The notes below the pieces were generated by a model, which saw only the letters and a program-made list of their open reading frames with translations, did no database searches and was not told where the DNA came from. 21,720 bases of DNA, taken from IMG/VR virus record IMGVR_UViG_3300047552_000680, positions 1 through 21,720 of that record, one strand, 5' to 3'. Made by a program: the position numbers and the translations under genes. Shown in pieces: positions 6,221 through 12,913 of this stretch (within the stretch, counting starts at the first letter, position 1; every line of letters starts with the position of its first letter). Source of the DNA: a virus.

Positions 6221-6391
6221 ATGAACGCACAAGCAGTAGATTTCAAACACTTGGACCGTATGCAGCGCCGCGTCATGGCGCGCGAAAGCTGGGTTACGAA
6301 GTCCGAATTTTTCGCAGAGTCCGAACAGGAACAGCGCCAGTATTACGAATGGATGCGCAAGCAGTGCGGCGAACTGGCGGACTTGATCTAA
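6221..6391 (+). CDS. Small hypothetical protein, 56 aa
   Basis: A 56-residue gene with its own promoter, a strong Shine-Dalgarno (GGAGGGG, 3 bases before ATG) and a terminator after it, so it appears to be a single-gene transcription unit. The product is soluble, highly charged and helical (RMQRRVMARESW, then SEQEQRQYYEWMRKQ). No family is recognised. Such independently transcribed small charged proteins are often early host-takeover factors in phages; that is an inference from context only. Confidence 0.65.
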   Translation: MNAQAVDFKHLDRMQRRVMARESWVTKSEFFAESEQEQRQYYEWMRKQCGELADLI

Positions 6392-6401
6392 CACCACCCA
6401 C

Positions 6402-6434
6402 GCGCCAAGGACGGCGCATTACCGATTTTTTTTT
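6402..6434 (+). terminator. Probable terminator after the 56-aa gene
   Basis: GCGCC and GGCGC (6402-6406, 6413-6417) form a short GC stem with a 6-base loop. The nine-T run begins only 8 bases later, which is further than ideal. The placement right after the gene supports the call. Confidence 0.5.
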
Positions 6435-6480
6435 GCATAACAAGTCTCGCACGACACACTTTACGACATTTTGGTGACTT

Positions 6481-7194
6481 ATGAACGCATTACTCGCTCT
6501 ATCTGTTGTCGTGATTGTTGCGCATCATGATGACGAAATTCTATGGTTTGAGCCGTGGCTTGACCAAGCGTCAGAAGTAATCGTGATGATGCCGACAACT
6601 CCTACGTATGACGAAGTTAGGCAAAAGGAGCAGCAGTTATACGGCACCAAGGTTAAAAATCTATGGGGCCGTACAGAGGACGTGGATTACCTGGACTACT
6701 GGGTAGACAAGGAAGCAAGAGCGGACTCAATTAACTACCATTCGTTGAAGCAACTGCTTAGAAAGCATTTTAAGAACAGCGAAAACACGACGTTTCTAAC
6801 CCACAATCCATGGGGTGAGTACGGACATTATCACCATAAACTGCTTTACAAAGTGGCGCGCGACTTGGCCATCGAGTATAAGAAGACTTTGATTGTTGAC
6901 GGCGTACGCTACGACGACGGATACACGTACAACTTAACGCCAACTTCGCAGTTTATGAGTTACGATATGTGTAGATTCAGCGAGGTTCGCTCATTATTTC
7001 AGTCGGCTGTGTTTCCAGGCACATCGCTCGACGCTTGGACGTGGAACGATACAGACAGTGCGGTGCCTGGATACTCGCAAGACGTTCCGTATTCTCAGGT
7101 AATTGTTAATGGCGCACCTGTAGATATGGAAGAGCTTGAAAGATACGAAACAGACGCGCCGTTGCCATGGGTTGGCGCTCCAACGCCACAATAA
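6481..7194 (+). CDS. PIG-L-type (LmbE-like) deacetylase
   Basis: A 237-residue protein with the two hallmarks of the PIG-L/LmbE zinc deacetylase family: AHHDDE at residues 14-19, directly after the first hydrophobic strand, and THNPWGEYGHYHH at 107-119, which supplies further zinc-binding histidines. Family members remove acetyl groups from N-acetylglucosamine units of GPI precursors, mycothiol, bacillithiol or antibiotics. The substrate here is unknown; host surface glycans, thiol cofactors or modified nucleotides are possible. The N-terminal hydrophobic run is the first beta strand rather than a clear signal peptide. It stands between terminators and away from replication genes, so it may be an accessory gene gained separately. 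Confidence 0.82.
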   Translation: MNALLALSVVVIVAHHDDEILWFEPWLDQASEVIVMMPTTPTYDEVRQKEQQLYGTKVKNLWGRTEDVDYLDYWVDKEARADSINYHSLKQLLRKHFKNSENTTFLTHNPWGEYGHYHHKLLYKVARDLAIEYKKTLIVDGVRYDDGYTYNLTPTSQFMSYDMCRFSEVRSLFQSAVFPGTSLDAWTWNDTDSAVPGYSQDVPYSQVIVNGAPVDMEELERYETDAPLPWVGAPTPQ

Positions 7195-7236
7195 AAGTGC
7201 ATTCCTTACATACAGACAGTTAAAGAGAATATCAAC

Positions 7237-7491
7237 ATGAAAACGCATACCTGCACCGAGTTTCGAGACCCTAACGGCGGTCAGTTCTCTATCGACACGA
7301 ACGAAAATTCGTACAACACGGTCATGACGGCGTGGAAACTCGCATATCATTATTTTTGTTGCGAACCGCGAGATTCGCAAAACTCACTCGATGTCGTAAG
7401 AATGGTCCGTGATTACACCAAGTTCTGTCTGAAGGAATCGGTCATCATTGTTCGCGACGCGCGCAACCAAGCAGGGGTCGGAGAGCGGTAG
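7237..7491 (+). CDS. Hypothetical protein, 84 aa
   Basis: An 84-residue soluble protein with four cysteines (C6, two adjacent in YFCCEP, and one in KFCLKE). It begins with EFRDPNGGQFSIDTNENS and continues helical. AGAG stands about 10 bases before the ATG. The next gene begins two bases after its stop. I do not recognise a family. Confidence 0.5.
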   Translation: MKTHTCTEFRDPNGGQFSIDTNENSYNTVMTAWKLAYHYFCCEPRDSQNSLDVVRMVRDYTKFCLKESVIIVRDARNQAGVGER

Positions 7492-7493
7492 CA

Positions 7494-7682
7494 ATGAACT
7501 ACGCCAGACAGCCGTTAGACTATTACTCGGTCACTGAAGCCGACATTCTTGAACAGTTGAACACAATCACGGAAGACGTTGACGCATTGCTAGAGCGCGG
7601 AAGGGAATTGCGCTCCAGGCTTGGCGTGTTGCGGTTAAAGCTTTGCAGGCTTGGAACCCAAAGCAATGCCCGTGCGGTATAG
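7494..7682 (+). CDS. Small coiled-coil protein, 62 aa
   Basis: A 62-residue protein whose central part (EADILEQLNTITEDVDALLE) and following RGRELRSRLGVLRLKL fit a helical heptad pattern. Hydrophobic positions repeat every three or four residues, suggesting a short coiled coil or helical hairpin. GGAG lies about 10 bases upstream. It overlaps the following lipoprotein gene by 17 bases. No family is recognised. Confidence 0.45.
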   Translation: MNYARQPLDYYSVTEADILEQLNTITEDVDALLERGRELRSRLGVLRLKLCRLGTQSNARAV

Positions 7683-7863
7683 CCTCGTACTGTTTGCGAC
7701 ACTGGCGGCATCATGTGGCGGTCGTGAAGACCCAGAACTGAGCCGCCATGAGAAGGCGTTCAACGGTACGTACATGGTGCCAATGCCGTGGCAAGAACCA
7801 CGTAAAGACTACGAAAACCCGGAAGACGCGCAGCATTTGCGGAGTGTTCCGGGGAGAGGATAG
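7666..7863 (+). CDS. Small predicted lipoprotein, 65 aa
   Basis: The ATG at 7666 gives [19 protein letters not shown]: a short basic start, a hydrophobic stretch and a lipobox-like AASC with cysteine at residue 17. The mature part is about 48 residues, hydrophilic and with several prolines ([14 protein letters not shown]). Signal peptidase II processing would leave a small membrane-anchored periplasmic or outer-membrane lipoprotein. Phages use such proteins as outer spanins (Rz1) or as superinfection-exclusion lipoproteins; no inner spanin is seen beside it, so exclusion is at least as likely. A TTG start 15 bases upstream is possible. The start overlaps the coiled-coil gene. Confidence 0.5.
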   Translation: MPVRYSLVLFATLAASCGGREDPELSRHEKAFNGTYMVPMPWQEPRKDYENPEDAQHLRSVPGRG

Positions 7864-7867
7864 AAAC

Positions 7868-8428
7868 ATGAGCGAATCAGTCAACATTAAAGAAGTTCTG
7901 GAAAAGCATCTAAAGTATCTCAATTGCGATGCTGATGGTGAACGTGCGGACCTTAGCGGTGCGGACCTTCGCTGTGCGAACCTTCGCGGTGCAGACCTTC
8001 GCGGTGCGGACATTAGCTATGCGAACCTTAGCGGTGTGGACCTTAGCGGTGCGGACCTTCGCTGTGCGAACCTTCGCGGTGCGGACATTAGCGGTGCGAT
8101 ACTACCAAACTTTTCTGTATGCCCAGAAATAGGAGCATTTGATGCATACAAGAAAGTAGGCATTGATACGATTTTGCATCTAAGGATACCAGCGGACGCA
8201 AAACGCGTATCTTCACTTGTTGGAAGAAAATGCAGAGCGTCAAAAGTGAAAGTTCTCGCCGTTGTTCACGGAAGCACTACGGACATGACTTCGAGACACG
8301 ATTGCATATTCCAGTACAAGGTAGGAAAAATGCACGAACCGTCTAACGGTTTTGATGACGACATTCGCGTCGAATGCGCAGCCGGAATACACTTCTTCAT
8401 GACGCTAAAAGAATCGATGGAGTACTAG
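7868..8428 (+). CDS. Pentapeptide-repeat protein with DUF5758-like C terminus
   Basis: A 186-residue protein. Residues about 27-80 are about eleven pentapeptides of the A-(D/N)-L-x-x type, such as [15 protein letters not shown] and ADISG, which would form a short right-handed beta helix of nearly three coils. Residues 82-186, with [19 protein letters not shown] and [13 protein letters not shown], resemble the DUF5758 domain often found after pentapeptide repeats in phage proteins. Some pentapeptide proteins (Qnr, MfpA) mimic DNA and bind gyrase; this array is much shorter, so a gyrase role is uncertain. A 45-bp stretch of the repeat DNA is duplicated exactly 90 bp apart. GGAGAGG precedes the ATG. 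Confidence 0.75.
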   Translation: MSESVNIKEVLEKHLKYLNCDADGERADLSGADLRCANLRGADLRGADISYANLSGVDLSGADLRCANLRGADISGAILPNFSVCPEIGAFDAYKKVGIDTILHLRIPADAKRVSSLVGRKCRASKVKVLAVVHGSTTDMTSRHDCIFQYKVGKMHEPSNGFDDDIRVECAAGIHFFMTLKESMEY

Positions 8429-8433
8429 CAGAC

Positions 8434-8667
8434 GTGCGCAAATTCAAGCCAGCATCAAAGGATTGGACAAAACGACTACAAGCAGCGTTCGCGCTACTCG
8501 TTAGCGCCGACGATGAACTGTACAGTTCCGAAGTCTTCACGCTTGGCTACTCGCAAGGCGATCCGTATGCGGTCTCAGAAGCTGACGCGCTGCTTGATTT
8601 TTCGGAGCGAGCGCACCGATTGTTTAACTACCTGTTGAGCGATTTCCTTGTTGACGAAAAGGTGTAG
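8434..8667 (+). CDS. Hypothetical protein, 77 aa (GTG start)
   Basis: The GTG at 8434 is preferred: it follows the previous stop by 5 bases and has GGAG upstream. An in-frame ATG at 8374 would overlap the pentapeptide gene by 55 bases. The product is helical and charged (TKRLQAAFALLVSADDELY, then DALLDFSERAHRLFNYLLSD). No family is recognised. The promoter for the next gene lies over its last codons. Confidence 0.45.
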   Translation: MRKFKPASKDWTKRLQAAFALLVSADDELYSSEVFTLGYSQGDPYAVSEADALLDFSERAHRLFNYLLSDFLVDEKV

Positions 8668-8678
8668 CGTGCTATACT
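8651..8678 (+). promoter_or_regulatory. Sigma70 promoter
   Basis: TTGACG (8651-8656) and TATACT (8673-8678) are 16 bases apart, close to consensus at both boxes. Transcription would begin near 8685 and cover the 59-residue gene and the recombination genes behind it. This is the best sigma70 match noticed in the window. Confidence 0.75.
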
Positions 8679-8706
8679 GTGCGTTACTTGCCTACAGGAA
8701 ACGCAA

Positions 8707-8886
8707 ATGGAAGACGGTGAACGGTCGGTGCATGAACACTGCGGCATTTTGTTCTTTCATTTCAACAGCAGGCGCGATGCTGACGAGTTCTATGATGTCG
8801 CAGTTTCTAAAGGGCTAGCTTGCTCAAGGTACGGATTCACAGTAGAGGTATTGCACAATCATGACGATGAAGAAGTTACCGTTTAA
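8707..8886 (+). CDS. Small hypothetical protein, 59 aa
   Basis: ATG at 8707 with AGGAA 6 bases upstream and a strong promoter just before it. The 59-residue product includes HCGILFFHFNSRRDADEFYD, a strand followed by a helix, and ends in an acidic stretch. It reads like a small ferredoxin-like or regulatory fold but no family is recognised. Its 3' end overlaps the following gene by 26 bases. Confidence 0.55.
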   Translation: MEDGERSVHEHCGILFFHFNSRRDADEFYDVAVSKGLACSRYGFTVEVLHNHDDEEVTV

Positions 8887-9241
8887 GCTCGAAACGTACC
8901 GCGCTGGCGGTTACAAAGTCGTAACGAAAGACGGAATCCAGGTTCACGAACTGTACGAGTTCTCATCAACGCCTGGAGTCATACACGGAGTTATTGACGG
9001 CGCAAGGACGGCTTCCGCGTGGGACATGGAAGGACGCAACATTTACGAGACGATGGAAGACCGAGACTTGCGTCTTGTTCCTGATATCAAGCCAGGGTGG
9101 GTCAACGTGTTTGTGGTTAACAACAGGGTTTCTGTTGGTGCCGTCTGGGATTCTGAAGCGACAGCATTGGAAGCAAAGGATTTAACTGTTTCAGGGAAAG
9201 CGCAATACATCAAAACCATTCAAATCACCGCAGAGGTATAG
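8861..9241 (+). CDS. Hypothetical phage protein, 126 aa
   Basis: A 126-residue, mainly beta-strand protein. The N-terminal half ([20 protein letters not shown]) and the segment [20 protein letters not shown] are of a kind often met in phage early regions, without assigned function. The ATG at 8861 has AGAGGT about 12 bases upstream; an ATG two codons later is equally possible. It ends just before the HNH-like gene, whose GTG begins 2 bases after the stop. Confidence 0.55.
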   Translation: MTMKKLPFKLETYRAGGYKVVTKDGIQVHELYEFSSTPGVIHGVIDGARTASAWDMEGRNIYETMEDRDLRLVPDIKPGWVNVFVVNNRVSVGAVWDSEATALEAKDLTVSGKAQYIKTIQITAEV

Positions 9242-9243
9242 CG

Positions 9244-9795
9244 GTGCCAAAATTTGCAGACCTAACCAAAATGTCGTTTGGGCACCTAACCGCGCTTGAA
9301 AATATAGGAAAGAACAAGCATAAGCAGACGCTATGGGTTTGTGTGTGCGAATGCGGCGAAATGGTTGTTAAAAGCCAGTCAGAACTTGCAAAAAATTACA
9401 CAAACCACATACGTATGAGTTGCGGGTGTAAGAAGCCGGAAATTGGAGCGGAAAACGGGAAAAAAGGTGCCGAAAAGGTGCGCGCATCGAAAACAAAGCA
9501 CGGACAAGCTCTTGGAACAGGTCAGTATAAAAACGAATACGCGATATGGAAATCAATGAGGCAGCGGTGCAGCAATCCAAAAAGCCAGGATTGGCACGGG
9601 TACGGCGGTAGAGGAATTAAAGTGTGCGAAAGATGGGATTCTTTCTCTAGCTTCATAGAAGACATGGGAAGCAGGCCATCAAAGTCATACTCATTAGACC
9701 GTATTAACAACGACGGAAATTACGAACCAGGGAATTGTAAGTGGTCAACTTGCAGCGAGCAGGCGTTAAACAGGCGTCCCAAATCTTCAACCTAG
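9244..9795 (+). CDS. HNH-like endonuclease/DNA-binding protein, possibly selfish
   Basis: A 183-residue protein starting at GTG. Residues 33-62 hold cysteines (CVCEC, then CGC) that could bind zinc. Residues about 98-170 ([19 protein letters not shown], then [13 protein letters not shown] and [18 protein letters not shown]) match a common class of phage proteins annotated as HNH endonucleases. These are thought to be homing-type enzymes, although the central histidines of a canonical HNH are not obvious here. It is richer in A and Lys codons than its neighbours and interrupts the run between the early genes and the Sak4-like ATPase, as a mobile gene would. The second half is the diagnostic part. 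Confidence 0.7.
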   Translation: MPKFADLTKMSFGHLTALENIGKNKHKQTLWVCVCECGEMVVKSQSELAKNYTNHIRMSCGCKKPEIGAENGKKGAEKVRASKTKHGQALGTGQYKNEYAIWKSMRQRCSNPKSQDWHGYGGRGIKVCERWDSFSSFIEDMGSRPSKSYSLDRINNDGNYEPGNCKWSTCSEQALNRRPKSST

Positions 9796-9816
9796 AACAG
9801 AGAGAACACATAGAGC

Positions 9817-10566
9817 ATGGCAACCATTAGTCTTAACAGTATCGTAAGCAAGCGCGAGAAGCGTCCGATACGAATGGTTTTGTACGGCGTTGATTCTGTA
9901 GGAAAGACTTATTTTGCTACAAAATCCGAAAAACCAATTTTTCTCTGCACCGAAGACGGTGCGCATAACTATGATGTTCCGCGATTTCCAGTGCTTGAAT
10001 CGCACAAAGACATCATGGATGCGATAGGTGTTTTATACGATGAGCAAAACGACTTTAAGACCGTTGTACTTGATTCAGTGGATTTTGCAGAATCGTTAAT
10101 GCGCCGCTCCGTATGTTCGGAGCAGAATGTTCCTAGCATTGAAAGCTGCGGATATGGACGTGGATGGGTTTATGTTCGCGAGAAGTTTGACGAAATGCTC
10201 ATTGGCTTAGATGCGCTATGGATGAAAGGTTACAACATCATCCTCATCGCGCACAGCGACAAAGTAGCAACAGACGACCCGACAGTTGCCGAGCGGTACG
10301 ACCGTTTTACGCTGAAGCTCGACAAAAAGAACGAACCGAAACTCAGAGAGTGGTCGGATATCGTCGGCTTTTGCAACTTCGACACCATCGTTCGCGAATC
10401 GAAAGACGGACTAGCAACAGTAAAGCGCGCGGTTTCGTATGGCAAGCGATTGCTTCACCTGGAACGCTCCGCAGCATTCGACGCCAAAAATAGGTTTGGA
10501 TTGCCAGCAAAGATGCCGCTCGACTTTAACGAGTTTTACAAAGCATACCTTGACGCAATCGCATAG
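9817..10566 (+). CDS. Sak4-like RecA-fold ATPase (recombination)
   Basis: A 249-residue single-domain P-loop ATPase. Walker A is GVDSVGKT at 24-31 and the Walker B strand is KTVVLDSVD with D86. A later YNIILIAHSDK resembles the sensor region of RecA-like folds. Phage proteins of this type (Sak4, AAA_24) are minimal RecA relatives that bind single-stranded DNA and promote annealing with a partner SSB. Here the next gene encodes a DUF669 ssDNA-binding protein, the usual neighbour. Together with RusA and the PD-(D/E)XK nuclease it makes a recombination module. AGAG sequences precede the ATG. Confidence 0.82.
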   Translation: MATISLNSIVSKREKRPIRMVLYGVDSVGKTYFATKSEKPIFLCTEDGAHNYDVPRFPVLESHKDIMDAIGVLYDEQNDFKTVVLDSVDFAESLMRRSVCSEQNVPSIESCGYGRGWVYVREKFDEMLIGLDALWMKGYNIILIAHSDKVATDDPTVAERYDRFTLKLDKKNEPKLREWSDIVGFCNFDTIVRESKDGLATVKRAVSYGKRLLHLERSAAFDAKNRFGLPAKMPLDFNEFYKAYLDAIA

Positions 10567-10594
10567 TTTCCAAGTAGACAGAGGCATTAAAAAG

Positions 10595-11113
10595 ATGACG
10601 AATTGGGCAGAATATGACATTAACCAAATCAACCTTGCAGACACTCCGCCCGCTCCGCAAGGTGACTTCGAACCGTTGCCGGAAGGAGTATACAAAATAG
10701 TTCTGATTTCGCACGAACAGAAGGCGACAAAGGCTAATGACGGATTGATTATCGCCTTGCGGTTTGACGTAACGGAAGGAAAGTACGCCGGTCGCGTTCT
10801 TTGGGTTAACGCCAACATCGTTAACAAGAGCGAGAAGGCGCAGGAAATCTCGCGCCGCTTGTTGTCTTCCTTGTTCAACGCGTGGGGATATCCGCCAGAA
10901 GCGCCGATGCGCGATACGCTTGATGCTGGCATTGGTAGAGAGGTTATCGCAAAGGTTGCGGTACGTGCAGCGTCGAACGGGTACAAGGCATCGAACGAAA
11001 TCAGGACGTTTTATGCGACCGATGAGAGCGCTCCGAAAGTCGCTGTAGCTACGAACAACGTAGCGCAAGCGAGCGCAACGGCAGACGGTGGGAAGCGCCC
11101 TTGGGAACGGTAA
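10595..11113 (+). CDS. DUF669-like single-stranded DNA-binding protein
   Basis: A 172-residue protein, of the usual size for phage DUF669 proteins, which act as single-strand DNA-binding partners of Sak-type recombinases. Features of the family include LPEGVYKIVLISHEQKATK, ALRFDVTEGKYAGRVLW and NIVNKSEKAQEISRRLL. The start at 10595 has AGAGG upstream. Its N terminus, WAEYDINQINLADTP (residues 4-18), repeats a motif in the linker of the primase-helicase. The repeat is exact at the protein level from Tyr to Pro, but the codons differ, so this N-terminal peptide is likely functional, perhaps a docking site. A strong terminator follows the gene. Confidence 0.78.
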   Translation: MTNWAEYDINQINLADTPPAPQGDFEPLPEGVYKIVLISHEQKATKANDGLIIALRFDVTEGKYAGRVLWVNANIVNKSEKAQEISRRLLSSLFNAWGYPPEAPMRDTLDAGIGREVIAKVAVRAASNGYKASNEIRTFYATDESAPKVAVATNNVAQASATADGGKRPWER

Positions 11114-11133
11114 ACGTTAATTAGCTGGAACTT

Positions 11134-11163
11134 AGCCTGCGGCTAACCCCGCAGGCTTTTTTT
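11134..11163 (+). terminator. Strong rho-independent terminator
   Basis: AGCCTGCGG (11134-11142) pairs perfectly with CCGCAGGCT (11149-11157) around a 6-base loop, followed by seven T residues. It ends the Sak4/DUF669 transcription unit. Confidence 0.92.
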
Positions 11164-11172
11164 ACTACGAAA

Positions 11173-11385
11173 ATGATTCCACGAAAAAGCACGCCTATCA
11201 CTCTGCGTCACGAAACAACTGGTGAACTCAAAACATTCCGCACAAAAGGAGACGCTATAAAGTTCCTGCACATATCAGCAGGCGCGTACATCTGGCGCGC
11301 GCGCTACTCGATAAAAGGTTGGTTTATACATCACTCCGATGATTCTAAGAAACAACCAGAAACGTACGCTCACAAAACTCTATGA
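11173..11385 (+). CDS. Small NUMOD1-like DNA-binding protein, 70 aa
   Basis: A 70-residue basic protein. The stretch TTGELKTFRTKGDAIKFLHI with SAGAYIWRARYSIKGWFI is reminiscent of NUMOD1-type modules: a short strand, a helix-turn-helix and the ending KGW or KGY. These modules usually sit at the C terminus of homing endonucleases, where they recognise DNA. A free-standing copy could be a remnant of a homing endonuclease or a small regulator. It overlaps the helicase start by 47 bases and follows the terminator directly, so its own promoter is not evident. The family match is weak. Confidence 0.45.
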   Translation: MIPRKSTPITLRHETTGELKTFRTKGDAIKFLHISAGAYIWRARYSIKGWFIHHSDDSKKQPETYAHKTL

Positions 11386-12913
11386 CTGGTTCCGTTGCAA
11401 TGCAGAGGGCAATCCTGTTGTTGATGCTTGTGTGGCATCTGGGAAATCCGTTCTCATCGCACAACTCTGCAAAGACGCGGCCTTTGGTTTCGACACAAAC
11501 AGCCGCGTACTGATGATAGTTCCGTCTAAGGAACTGTGCGAACAGAACTTATCAAAGCTCGAAGTGTTAGCGGCGGAACTTGTTATTGGTGTCTGCTCCG
11601 CATCGCTAGGCCGCGATGAAACGTACGCAGATACGGACGTGATTATCGGAACCATTGGCACGCTATCACGGCGCGGCGCAAAGCTTGGCAAGTTTGAGCT
11701 TGTCATAGTTGATGAGTGCCATTTGATTTCTAGGGAAAACTCAGGCGTTTACCGCCAACTGATAAACACGCTAACCCAAATAAACGCCCATTTACGCGTG
11801 ATTGGGTTTACAGGAACGCCGTACCGTGGAAACGGAATCTGGCTAACTGACGGCAAAGATAGGCTGTTTACGGACATCGCAGCGCGCCTTACGATGCGCG
11901 AATTGCTTGACGATGGCTACCTGTCACCATTAGTCAATGCGGAAACAGGAACGCACATATCTGGCGACGGATTGCGCATATCGGCTGGCGACTACGTGAT
12001 TTCAGACTTGGCGGCGCGTATCGACCAGCCAGGAATCAACGAGACGATATCCGAAGAAATCGTGCGGATAGGACAAACGCGTAATCGTTGGCTTGTGTAC
12101 GGTGTAACGCGCAAGCATGCAACGCATTTGCGAGACGCCATCCGCTCGTTTGGCGTGTCCTGTGAACTGATTACAGGAGAGACTCCAAAGAAAGAACGCG
12201 AGTCAATCATCAAGGCATTCCGTGCCGGTCGGATTCGGTGCATATCGAATGTAGCGTGTCTGACAACCGGCTTTGATGTTCCGGAACTCGATTACATCGC
12301 GCTCGTTCGAAACACGCGATCACCAGTGTTAGCCGTTCAGATTGCCGGTCGCGGCATGCGCCTTGCGCCTGGAAAGGAAAACCAGATTAAGGGCAGGAAA
12401 GCCCCTGAGAGGCGCGACAACGTACAAGCTAACGTAACCACTAAGGTCTGCGACAACTGCGGCGCTGTGAACCCAATAGCGGCCACGAATTGCCATTGTT
12501 GCGGCCAAGTGTTTACCCGCCCTGTATCCAAGGTCAACACGCGCGCATCAAACGCGCCGATACTGAGCAACGGACAGCCGGACATTAAAGAATGGACAGT
12601 TGACAGAATGCTATGCTTTCCGAAGCGTTCAGCATCCGGCAACGATTACTTGCAGATTGTCTTCCACTGTGGATGCGAGCGCGTCACGGACTGCCTGATG
12701 ATTGGCGCGCACGGTTTTGCGGGCCACATGGCGGAAACGAGATGGAGACAGTACACGGACGCCAGCGAGTACCCGCGAAACGCTGGCGAAGCCTATCGCC
12801 TGTTGCAAGAGAGTGTGGTACAGTTGCGCCGCGTTGCGTCTGTTACAGTTGACGTAGCGAAGCGTTATCCAGAAATCAAGAGCGTTACTTATGAAATTCC
12901 AGACTTTGCTTGA
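11339..12913 (+). CDS. SF2 DEAD/DEAH-type helicase with zinc finger (RadD-like)
   Basis: A 524-residue superfamily 2 helicase. The first RecA domain has Q-motif-like residues (RNNQKRTLTKLYDWF), a relaxed Walker A ACVASGKS (30-36), DECH (125-128) and FTGTP (157-161). The second has TTGFDVP (309-315) and QIAGRGMRLAPG (334-345). A four-Cys zinc finger follows at 371-388 (CDNC, then CHCC). This layout matches RadD/YejH-like phage helicases, which remodel branched or stalled DNA. In that family the segment after motif VI usually contains a strand of the LDFAGN type and an RHGP turn. Here APGKENQ passes straight to KGRKAPERR, so about 15-20 residues seem to be missing. It overlaps the next gene by 23 bases. 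Confidence 0.85.
   Translation: MILRNNQKRTLTKLYDWFRCNAEGNPVVDACVASGKSVLIAQLCKDAAFGFDTNSRVLMIVPSKELCEQNLSKLEVLAAELVIGVCSASLGRDETYADTDVIIGTIGTLSRRGAKLGKFELVIVDECHLISRENSGVYRQLINTLTQINAHLRVIGFTGTPYRGNGIWLTDGKDRLFTDIAARLTMRELLDDGYLSPLVNAETGTHISGDGLRISAGDYVISDLAARIDQPGINETISEEIVRIGQTRNRWLVYGVTRKHATHLRDAIRSFGVSCELITGETPKKERESIIKAFRAGRIRCISNVACLTTGFDVPELDYIALVRNTRSPVLAVQIAGRGMRLAPGKENQIKGRKAPERRDNVQANVTTKVCDNCGAVNPIAATNCHCCGQVFTRPVSKVNTRASNAPILSNGQPDIKEWTVDRMLCFPKRSASGNDYLQIVFHCGCERVTDCLMIGAHGFAGHMAETRWRQYTDASEYPRNAGEAYRLLQESVVQLRRVASVTVDVAKRYPEIKSVTYEIPDFA

Noticed and set aside
7929-8132. Alternate-frame protein in the pentapeptide region
   Set aside because: Its repetitive LAVRT pattern is just the pentapeptide DNA repeat read in another frame.
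10411-11068. Minus-strand frames of 180-191 codons opposite the Sak4 and DUF669 genes
   Set aside because: They are antisense to two well-supported genes, have atypical composition and no Shine-Dalgarno or neighbouring minus-strand genes.
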